Assembly (NCBI GenBank): GCA_025769875.1 | Contig: JAGFNK010000982.1 | Span: forward strand, 1-17,017 | Source: Russula earlei | Taxonomy: Eukaryota; Basidiomycota; Agaricomycetes; Russulales; Russulaceae | Length of the DNA: 17,017 nucleotides | Reading direction: 5' to 3' | Shown here: positions 7,476 through 14,300 of the stretch, piece by piece | Layout of the letters: every line of letters begins with the position of its first letter | How positions within the stretch are numbered: position 1 is the first letter of the stretch | Notes under the pieces: model-generated | Databases searched by the model: none | What the model saw: the letters and a program-made list of their open reading frames with translations, nothing else | What the model was told of the DNA's origin: nothing | Program-made: the position numbers and the translations under genes

Positions 7476-7625
7476 TAGGGATGTGCCCGGCCCGGCCTCA
7501 GGCCATGAGCCGGGCCAAGCCAGGCCAAAATAGGCCGGGCCGAGCCGGGCCAAAGTGACGGCTTCGTGACGGCTTTGGCCCGGCCTGTGATTTGAAAAGC
7601 CAAAGCCGGGCCATCAAGCCCCGGC
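7476..7625. repeat. hAT left subterminal GGCCCGGCC repeats
   Basis: Many GCCGGGCC and GGCCCGGC units in both orientations, ending in a near-palindrome around 7563-7607 (GGCTTTGGCCCGGCC .. AAAGCCAAAGCCGGGCC). hAT subterminal repeats usually bind the transposase; that role here is inferred. Confidence 0.7.
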
Positions 7626-8040
7626 TTTGATCATTTGGGTAATCATCAAACTTTAATTTATCAACTTAACACACCATTGTTCCCTGTTGTTTTTCATTGT
7701 CATATCTGTGCTTCCCTCTCAACCTTCCTTTTTGCTTGAGGCAAGTACATGTACAATGTAAGCCTTGGTGGCCTATATGTCAATGTGCAATGCTCAGTCG
7801 CGTTGGTTGCTTGTAATCCCTTTCCTCAGTCTTAGATCGCTTTGTCCCGCAGTGTACCATGCTGTACACTGGACTTCACTCATTCCACATGTATAATCTA
7901 TGCTCTTACTATGCCTCATCATGCTCTCCAGAACATAACGACTCCGTAATATATTTGATACTTAAATACAAAAGTGCTATTCTAAAGTCCTCCTACTGCG
8001 AATCCATGAGTGTGAGGCGATGTGGCGATGATGTTGGGGG

Positions 8041-8140
8041 TGAGACGCTATGGGCAGTGAGCCCTCGAATAGGGCGGCAATGACGATGGGCGAGGCGCTG
8101 TGGGCAGCGAGCCCTTGGGTAAGGCGATGGTGACAATGTC
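8041..8140. repeat. Diverged 50-bp tandem duplication inside the hAT
   Basis: 8041-8090 and 8091-8140 align without gaps. Both hold GNGGGCAGYGAGCCCT-type cores, with differences mostly transitions. Significance unknown. Confidence 0.55.
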
Positions 8141-8571
8141 GAACGCGTCATACAGGTCCGTGCATAGACATGTGGCGGACGCGAGGACAATGCTTGAGGG
8201 ATGGTCTTGGGAGGGCGTGAGGTGCAGCCGGATGGCGATGGCGTCGTGCCGTAGGTCGAAGTGTGGGGAGGAGCCGTGCTCCAACTTGAAGACCGAAGGG
8301 ATGAAGGCATTGAGCGGCAAGGCGAGTGACGTCGACGGTGATCAAATTGAGCCATTGTCGTAGTCTGCTGACATAGAGTGGGCAACGCAGTGGGGATGAC
8401 GTCGAGAGTGGGAACGCGAGGAAAGGAGAGTGAGGTGAAAGGAATGACGATAGTTGGAAGGAGGGATGTGAGTGGGATGAAAGACGAACGGAAAGTGAAC
8501 GCATGGCGCGCAAGGCCTGGTACAAGTCATGTGGCCAGCGGGCTCACATACAGAAATCTTACATACAAAAG

Positions 8572-8710
8572 CCGTGGCCTAGGCTGGGCCAAGCCAGAGC
8601 CAAGCCAGGGTTGACGGCTTTGGCCCGGCCTGGGGTTTTAGAAAGCCAAAGCCGCCTCGGGCCGAGCCAAAGCCAGGGCTTTCAGGCCAAGCCGGGCCGG
8701 AAAAACCCTA
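8572..8710. repeat. hAT right subterminal GGCCCGGCC repeats
   Basis: Contains the same module as the left end (GACGGCTTTGGCCCGGCC followed by AAAGCCAAAGCC) near 8612-8663, then further GCCGGGCC units, ending GGAAAAACCCTA at 8710. Confidence 0.7.
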
Positions 8711-8718
8711 AGGGGGGA

Positions 8719-9530
8719 AGTCCAATAATGAATTGAGACGAGGGGGGGGGGTAATTGGGGTGCTGATTGTTTTTTGTTCATGAAGAAGCGCTCATCAAAG
8801 TCAGCTCTTTCTGAAATGATCACTTTCTTGGTGACAGGATTGTAGAATTTCCATGCCTTGTACCCCTGAGGGTATCCAATGAAGATGCACTTCTCCATGT
8901 GCACTCCTAGGCTTCCAAGTGGTCTCTTGTCCCTCTGAATGAGCACATAAGCAGTACATCCCCAGACCCGAACCATAGAGAGATCTGGCTTAGTCCCATA
9001 GAAAGATTCATGAGGAGTACTGTTGCTCAGTGCTGTAGTGGTGATCCTGTTGCTAACAGAGATGAATGCAGCCAGTGCTTCACCCCAGAATGATGTGGGC
9101 ATCCCAGACTCAAAGAGCATAGAGATAACACCTTCCTCCATTGTCCTGTTGGCCCTCTCTGCCACACCATTCTGCTGGGGTCGATTCCTAGCTGTGTGCT
9201 GCCTCTGGATGCCATGATCTATGCAGAAAGAGTCAAACTCTCTAGACATGTACTCCCCGCCCTTGTCATCTCTCAGTGTGCCTAGCCTCTGTCCTGTGAC
9301 ATTCTCAGCCCAAGATTTGAACTGTTTGAAGGCCATGAATGTCTCTGATTTGTGCTTTAGGAGATAGACAGCTTTAAAGCAAGAGAAGTCATCAATAAAG
9401 GTGACCCAGTAGCGATATCCCTGGGCTGTTTGGACCTTTGTAGGGCCATGCACATCACTGTGGACAAGCTGGAGAGGCCTGGATGCTCTAGAGGATGAAG
9501 GTGGGAAGGGATCTGCATGCCTTTCCAGCT
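8719..9530 (-). pseudogene. pol: Copia integrase core
   Basis: Reading begins in the displaced frame after the zinc-binding region (HADPFPPSSSRASRPL). It carries the retroviral-type integrase D-D-E residues in order: LVHSDVHGP, LRDDKGGEY, and NGVAERANRTMEE. The Copia-specific C-terminal block follows (SFWGEALAA, PHESFYGTKPDLS, VWGCTAYV, KCIFIGYPQGYK, KVIISERADFDE). A homopolymer of ten G (8742-8751, C on this strand) coincides with the change of frame relative to the RT segment. Beyond 8718 the open frame runs into hAT sequence, giving a foreign C-terminus. Confidence 0.88.
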
Positions 9531-10234
9531 TTACAGGCTTCACATACCAGATCAGGATCAGCTTGAGAATCAAGTCTGAGTCCCATGCCCAGGTTACCTG
9601 AAAGCAGCTTCTTGACACCTGCCAGGTGGTGATGGCAAAGGCGTCGATGCCAGAGGTCCATATTCATTGGGAGAGTGCTGGTGGATGAGAGGGAGGCATG
9701 GTGCTCAACAGGAATGGTCTCCCCCAGTAGAAAGGCTGAGTTAGAGGTGGATACCTTTGCTTGGAACATGATCCTGTCATTCTTGATGAAGTGGAGAGTG
9801 TCCTTTTGAATGACAGTGATAAAATGGCGACTCATTGTGAGGTATAGCACAGAGAGGAGGTTACTAGAGAGAGAGGGAACATAGAGCACATTGGCAAACT
9901 CTATAGGAGCAAGTTCCTGCCCCTCCACCAACGGGTTGAACATGACAGTCCCAATTCCCTCAGAATATATCACAGACCCATCAGCAAGGCGAATTGGGAT
10001 TTGATGAGGTGTGAAATTACGAATCCAGTGGGGATTGAATGTCATGTGAGCTGAGGCACCAGTATCTGCATTCCAAGATGAGATATGAGCATCAGAAGAG
10101 GTGGCAGAGAACGGGAAAGTTGCTGAGGCAATGAAGGCAGACTGAGGAGCTGCAGGAGTCGTCTGAGAAGTGTTTTGGACACCAATGGAGGCTGGGACAG
10201 CCTTAGATCGTGATGAGGGACGTCTATGACACAT
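9515..10234 (-). pseudogene. pol: Copia protease and GAG-pre-integrase domain; gag missing upstream
   Basis: Frame begins at a true ATG (10232-10234) in a short Ser/Arg-rich leader. It contains the aspartic protease signature NADTGASAHMT (around residue 55) with downstream strand motifs (IRLADGSVI, NVLYVPSLSSNLLSV). It then contains the GAG-pre-integrase zinc-binding domain (LWHRRLCHHHL, CEACKAGK). A one-base frameshift between about 9515 and 9528 diverts the frame before the integrase core. No gag capsid or zinc knuckle is present; the protease lies unusually close to the primer site, so an internal deletion removed gag. Confidence 0.87.
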
Positions 10235-10322
10235 TTTACTGCTTGGGCAAGAGCAGAAGTTGTTGAAGAGTCCTAGAAGTGAAATAGGGAGGGTAGAGTG
10301 AAGCTCTGCTTAAAGTCGCACA

Positions 10323-10337
10323 GCAGGGCCCATAACC
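10323..10337 (-). other. Primer-binding site matching initiator tRNA-Met anticodon arm
   Basis: Directly abuts the 5' LTR (10338). The plus-strand bases GCAGGGCCCATAACC equal the anticodon stem-loop of eukaryotic initiator tRNA-Met (CAT anticodon flanked by GGGCC and AACC), so the element RNA is complementary to the inside of the tRNA rather than its 3' CCA end. Half-tRNA-iMet priming is established for Drosophila copia and yeast Ty5. Confidence 0.8.
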
Positions 10338-10608
10338 TGTTAAATAAGCGACCTATTAGCACCCTTATGTCCACAGGACTCAAAGGGAACTGCAGAGGAG
10401 CAATTGAGACTAGTATTGTTATGAGGAGTCAAACTACTACACACCTGCAGAGGAGCAATTGAGACTAAGGTATACTACTGCTCCTCTGCCTGTAATATTG
10501 ACCTGACTAAGCCATAAATCGATCCAAATAATGGAACTATTATCTGGAGCATTGTGCTGACACCCCAGAGTGATATCTACAGTGCATCAGTAATAAATCA
10601 CAATGACA
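10338..10608 (-). repeat. Copia 5' LTR
   Basis: 271 bp, on the minus strand starting TGTCATTGTG and ending ATTTAACA. Nearly identical to the 3' LTR. It is followed on the right by the second copy of the TTTAA duplication (10609-10613). Confidence 0.92.
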
Positions 10609-10613
10609 TTTAA

Positions 10614-11250
10614 ACAAGGCAGTCATTGAAGAGTACCTTGGAGACAAGGGGAATCTTTAGGCTGAGCGGTCGTGGGGGAGTACCCAGGAAGATGAGAGTA
10701 TCACAAATGGACAGTCTGACGACTGCCATGCTTCATTGGGGCTTATATACAGTGTACAGGGTCGATTACAAAGAACTGAGACTATTCTAGACTCTTTGGT
10801 ACCATCCAATAGGACTACAGAGGCATAAACTGGCTTGTGTCAAGTTTCTGGCTTACTGAGCATATTACTGATCATTGTGGAGCGATGACATCATTATGAT
10901 GTCACTGTGGAGCGCTTAGTGAGCCTATGAGGTCACTGTGGAGTCGCTCAGTCAGCCATGATGTCATTGGAGCCTTGATGACGTCAGATGAGTTATGCAA
11001 CAGTTTCTAAGAGTTTGTGCCACTGTTTTGGGTTCTTGGTGGCTGGGTGACCATGTGGCTGCCACGCGATGATTACCCGATTAGGAAACGGGTGCCTGGT
11101 CGTGTTATAGTGTCTTTGCAATAGCGATATCTTGTACTGCAGGAGGGGTAGCCCAGGAAACGGAAGGGAGTTGGCAATGCAAAGTGAGAGAGGTCTCTCT
11201 TGAGTGAAATAGGATAATCTACGGCCAGGGCCTGGCCTTGGTTCATAACA
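10614..11250 (-). repeat. LTR copy B, second part
   Basis: Continues the LTR begun at 5014, homologous to 3242-3878 of copy A, including TATA box, the AGACTGTCCA start sequence and all five TGAYRTCA-type sites. The outer end TGTTATGAACC is preceded on the minus strand by purine-rich AGAGGGGATGAA. Confidence 0.8.
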
Positions 11251-11503
11251 TTCATCCCCTCTTTATAGACCTGTTGCTCCTGCAATGGTAGGGACTTGTT
11301 TCTTTGGAAGGTGGAGTAGTTTGCATATGAAAAGTCGAAGTCTGTTCATTCATGGGGAGTTCTCTCTTGTTCTATGGATTGCTTTGGGGATAGCTGTGGT
11401 CGATTGAGTGCATGTGATCGCAGAGGTTCTTTGAAAAGTTCTTTGGTAACAAGGATAAAGATAGTCGTCGACGGAGGTCATGCTGAGAGTTGTTGGTTTA
11501 GGG
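11251..11503. other. Spacer between LTR copy B and the Gypsy 5' LTR; no gene recognised
   Basis: Starts with a polypurine-type tract on the minus strand next to copy B, so it may be the 3' interior tail of the element to which copy B belonged. Short minus-strand frames show no recognisable domain. The last bases before 11504 (TAGGG) would be one half of a target duplication whose partner lies outside the window. Confidence 0.35.
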
Positions 11504-11655
11504 TGTTACCGAGTGGTTTGGGGTCCGGAAGATGCCGGAACACCTGAACTATGGACTGCATCGTTTGCATTATGCGTGCGTCAGATCTTGATCGTTTATG
11601 TTCCTTGATATCACATTCGGAGCGCGTTGATCGTATCTTTCAGAAGATGTACTGA

Positions 11656-11831
11656 AGAAGCAATGAGTAGCATTGCTTCTGTCCCAGATGTTCCTATACC
11701 GCCACGTACGTCGATTCCTTGATTGGGGAAGCACTTAATGCTTCCAGCACCGAGATCGTTTACATAGAAGCAACCTCGCTTCTATGAGCCATGTTTTGCT
11801 TCTATAGCACCGACTAGTACTACAGTAGTAC
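11656..11831 (+). promoter_or_regulatory. U3 inverted repeats built on AGAAGC/GCTTCT
   Basis: Inverted repeats AGAAGCAATG/CATTGCTTCT (11656-11665, 11671-11680) and CATAGAAGC/GCTTCTATG (11763-11771, 11778-11786). A further GCTTCTATAG lies near 11798, and there is a 15-nt palindrome GTACTACAGTAGTAC (11817-11831). All lie upstream of the TATA box, as expected for activator sites. Confidence 0.45.
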
Positions 11832-11851
11832 AAACCTTATCCCTGTAGGGC

Positions 11852-11859
11852 TATATAAA
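11852..11859 (+). promoter_or_regulatory. TATA box of the Gypsy LTR
   Basis: TATATAAA followed by GCCCCC. The transcript start is inferred at about 11886, 34 nt downstream, from the self-priming complement. The last plus-strand ATG upstream is at 11791; the next one is at 12921. Confidence 0.65.
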
Positions 11860-11885
11860 GCCCCCAGTCGTAACAGTTGAGCCCT

Positions 11886-11897
11886 AAGCTCGACTTA
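11886..11897 (+). other. Predicted RNA 5' end that primes reverse transcription
   Basis: AAGCTCGACTTA, exact reverse complement of the primer site at 12092-12103. Its position 34 nt after the TATA box is where transcription should begin, so the transcript 5' end could fold back onto the primer site as in Tf1. Confidence 0.65.
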
Positions 11898-12091
11898 GTT
11901 TGCCAATCCCAAACAGTTGACTCCTACCCCGTCTGCAGAGCCCCTCTCATCTTGTTGTCATACTCTAGAAGGATCTAATACTCCTTCCCCTCCACGAGTA
12001 TTGCTTGCTTGACTCAAGCATATCTGCATTGGTAGGACGCGTTTATAGACGCGACCATTGATCTTATTTAAGGCACTTTGGAGCCTTAACA

Positions 12092-12103
12092 TAAGTCGAG
12101 CTT
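12092..12103 (+). other. Self-priming primer-binding site
   Basis: TAAGTCGAGCTT starts at the first base after the LTR terminal CA and pairs over 12 nt without mismatch with 11886-11897; pairing stops at both edges. There is no TGG-type start or match to a tRNA 3' end that I recognise. Confidence 0.7.
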
Positions 12104-12161
12104 CTATCACAGACATCGCTGTGAAAGCGAACCAGAAATAGGCAGGAAGCCTAAAGACTAG

Positions 12162-12920
12162 GATCTAGTCATCATACGGTCAGCAACCTACGCTGAGGTA
12201 GTCAAGGGGGAGAATCTATACAGACCTCTCCACGACAAGAAGAAGGTGTACTACGTGACTCTCGACGAGCAGCACGGTTGGACACACGCATACTTCTGTA
12301 AAGACCCCTACTGTCATTGGCATAGACAGTGGTAAGAGGGCAGACAAGTCCCGACTCCCTAGGAAAGGCAGTGGCGAGTGGACAAACTGGAGATCGAGGG
12401 AGAACATAGCATACGCGTAAAGTTCAACCAGAAATCAAAGCAAGGAACCAAATTCGGTTGGTTCAAAGCTAGAGAGAGGGACGATCTACCCTCAGGAATC
12501 AAAGGAACTGCCATCTGGTGTTGGGCAGACCAGGAAGGGCCTAACAGATACGAGGTCCGATACAAAGGAAGCTACCTTCCTTGTGAATACATCAACGATC
12601 AGTGGTACTTTATTGATTACCACAAAGGACGTCCCTACGCAGGAGAGGACGAAGACATCGACGAATATAAGGTCCTAGGTTTAGGAACCAGGACAGATCC
12701 TTATACTACTCATTGGGAACCCAGAAGCCAAGTAGTAGACGACCCAGCTCCATTGATACAAAAGTCATCAAGTGGAGAAACAGAACAGTCGGACCCTCCG
12801 ACTACAGATCAGAAAGCAGAAGCACCAGAAGTATTGGAGCTAGCTGAAAGACTAGAGCAGACAGTACACGTCTCGCCCATTGAACCAACAATTGTTGAAG
12901 AACCAGAAGAATCAGTTGAA
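12162..12920 (+). CDS. Methionine-free pre-gag frame in an AUG-free leader
   Basis: Frame in register with gag, open from 12162 except for TAA 12333-12335 and TAG 12360-12362, and continuously open from 12363 to the gag ATG at 12921. The translation looks protein-like: VYYVTLDEQHGWTHAYFCK, CHWHRQW, KGTAIWCWADQEGPNRYEV, YKGSYLPCEYINDQWYFI, then an acidic, low-complexity tail. It contains no ATG, and neither does any other frame from 11886 to 12920. Either it is translated from a non-AUG codon as an N-terminal extension of Gag, or it is a decayed coding leader that ribosomes scan across. Both stops could be CAA/CAG codons changed by C to T. No known domain recognised. Confidence 0.45.
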
Positions 12921-14271
12921 ATGGCTACCATTGCAGCAACGCAGACAGCCACCATTGCCACCCAGACAGCAGGTGGAAGAGCAGGGCCCGCCATCGTAGT
13001 AAACCCTGGAGGAGGTCCACCCGGAGCAGGAGGACCACCTGGAGGTGGAGGAGTCCCCTTCGGACCCGCAGGTCCACCAGTACCAGGAGGAGGCCCACCT
13101 GGAGGAGGCCCTCCAGCAGGGGGACCACCAGCAGCACCTCCTGTAGGACCAGGGGCAAATCTGGCACCTCAGCCGGCACCGGGCCCCCATGGGGGCAACG
13201 GATCTCTAAAAGGAGACCCTCCTGAAGTCTTCAAAGGAGACAGGAAAAAGACGAAGTACTTTGTCCAGGATTTCAATCTATGGAATCTGCTCAACAGCGA
13301 CAACCCGACCATGACTATTCCAATGAAGCGAGTAGCCCTAGCTCTCACCTACATCAAGGGAGAGAAAGTGCATGAATGGGTGGTCAATCAAACGAACCTG
13401 GTAGAAGCAAAAAGAAATGGGGACCCGCCGTCGCCCTATGCACCAGTGCAGCTAGATCCAACTGACATGCTCTTTTGGACCGAATTTGTGGATGACTTCT
13501 TCAGAGAATTCAAAGACACCACAGAGCCTGAAGACGCTTTCATGGAGCTACAACAACTGTCCATGTCTAAAGCAGCATCGCTGGATGACTATACCAGCAA
13601 GTTCCTCGTTCTGCTCAGTAAAGCAGGATGGGACCAGAATTCACCAGGAGCAGTAGAAGCCTACAAGGCTGGACTAATCACCTGGCTGGTGCGACGAATC
13701 TACAATCGACCAGTCAGAGATATACCTGCCATCAATGATCTACGAGCATGGATCAATGCTGCCAGGGAAGAAGCAGGCCAGAGACCAGCTCATGAAAGCC
13801 AATATTGGATCTGGAGGTGGATCGTTGACCACCAGGGAAAATCGTATGAAATCCCTACAGGTGGGGAAAAGGCGAAACCAAAGAGATCCGAATGCAATGG
13901 AAGTAGACTCAGTATCCACTGATGCAGCAAGGACCAAGCGACGTCCTCCTCTGACAGAGGAAAAGAAGAAACTGCTAGCAGAAGGGAAATGCTTCATCTG
14001 CAAGAAAGCAGGACATATCAGTCGGAACTGTCCAGACAAGGACAGAGTCAAGAAGAAATCAAGTAACCCAAGGGACAAAGGGAAAGCTCGAGCTCTGGAA
14101 ACAGAGAAGGAGGACGACTCAGGGGATAGTGGAAATGAAAGCACTGTCTCCGGGCGATCTACATCTCCTCCTCCTACCTATAACAAGAGCTCCTCCTCGG
14201 CGTCCATAAAGAAGATGTCCACCAAACAAAAGGAGGACTTGTTGGAAGAACTGATGGAACAGGGTTTTTAG
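12921..14271 (+). CDS. gag: Gypsy Gag (capsid and nucleocapsid), with one internal frameshift
   Basis: The first ATG of the transcript (context GAAATGGCT) starts MATIAATQTATIATQ. A Gly/Pro-rich linker follows (about 13000-13190), then a retrotransposon Gag capsid region (PEVFKGDRKKTKYFVQDF, WVVNQTN, FWTEFVDDFFREFKDTTEPEDA, LDDYTSKFLVLLSKAGW). The capsid frame (to 13922) and the nucleocapsid frame (from 13735) differ. Coding sense switches near 13780-13830, so one base has probably been gained or lost there. The second frame holds a Lys-rich stretch, the zinc knuckle CFICKKAGHISRNC (CX2CX4HX4C, about 13990-14031), an acidic tail, and ends at TAG 14269-14271. Gag packages the RNA and forms the particle. 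Confidence 0.85.
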
Positions 14272-14300
14272 GAACACCTAAGTCGACGGCCTGGCTTAGG
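14262..14300 (+). promoter_or_regulatory. -1 programmed frameshift signal between gag and pol
   Basis: Heptamer GGGTTTT (14262-14268) in the register G GGT TTT of the gag frame, immediately followed by the gag stop TAG. A 6-bp stem CCTAAG/CTTAGG (14277-14282, 14295-14300) follows after an 8-nt spacer. Slipping back one base leads directly into the open pol frame (next codon TTA 14268-14270). This matches the X XXY YYZ rule for -1 frameshifting; not tested. Confidence 0.7.

Larger units (their letters stand above)
7476..8710. mobile_element. Non-autonomous hAT (Ac-like) DNA transposon
   Basis: Ends TAGGGATGTGCCCGGCCCGG and, inverted, TAGGGTTTTTCCGGCCCGGC; the left end matches the TAGGGATG start typical of Ac-type hAT elements. 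It is flanked by a perfect 8-bp duplication AGGGGGGA (7468-7475 and 8711-8718), the size expected for hAT. It interrupts the Copia polyprotein between integrase and RT. No hAT transposase (DDE/RW motifs) was found in 1235 bp; the ORFs inside lack recognisable domains, so it depends on a transposase elsewhere. The middle (about 7990-8520) is GC-richer than the AT-rich 7640-7980 and may be a captured fragment of another gene. Confidence 0.85.
5206..10608 (-). mobile_element. Ty1/Copia LTR retrotransposon, defective, with nested hAT insertion
   Basis: Two 271-bp LTRs (5206-5476 and 10338-10608) with TG..CA ends, flanked by a 5-bp duplication TTTAA (5201-5205 and 10609-10613). Removing it restores the host LTR exactly. 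Gene order on the minus strand is PBS, protease, GAG-pre-integrase, integrase, RT, RNase H, PPT, which is Copia order. About 4.2 kb remain without the hAT. The gag region is essentially missing: only about 270 bp separate the PBS from the protease motif. Lesions: frameshift near 9520, frame change at the G-run 8742-8751, hAT insertion, in-frame TGA at 6841-6843, frameshift near 6808-6813. It cannot be autonomous. Confidence 0.92.
11504..12091 (+). repeat. Gypsy 5' LTR (588 bp)
   Basis: Begins TGTTACCGAG and ends CCTTAACA, giving TGTTA/TAACA terminal inverted bases. Start chosen from this terminal match; end fixed by the primer site directly after it. The 3' LTR is not in the window for comparison. 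Confidence 0.75.

Noticed and set aside
7476..7625. GC-rich GGCCCGGCC repeats as a CpG island, telomere-like or CRISPR array
   Set aside because: They sit exactly at the ends of an element bounded by an 8-bp duplication; spacing is irregular.
8048..8320. 90-codon minus-strand frame in the hAT as a gene
   Set aside because: No ATG start and no domain recognised; several overlapping frames of equal length exist.
12332..12362. GTAAGA..CCCTAG as a mini-intron removing both leader stops
   Set aside because: Only 31 nt, shorter than known fungal introns, and removal would shift the frame rather than join the two open parts.
13735..13922. Programmed frameshift inside gag
   Set aside because: No slippery heptamer or +1 site at the switch, and the shift falls between capsid and nucleocapsid. 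A one-base mutation or sequence error is simpler.
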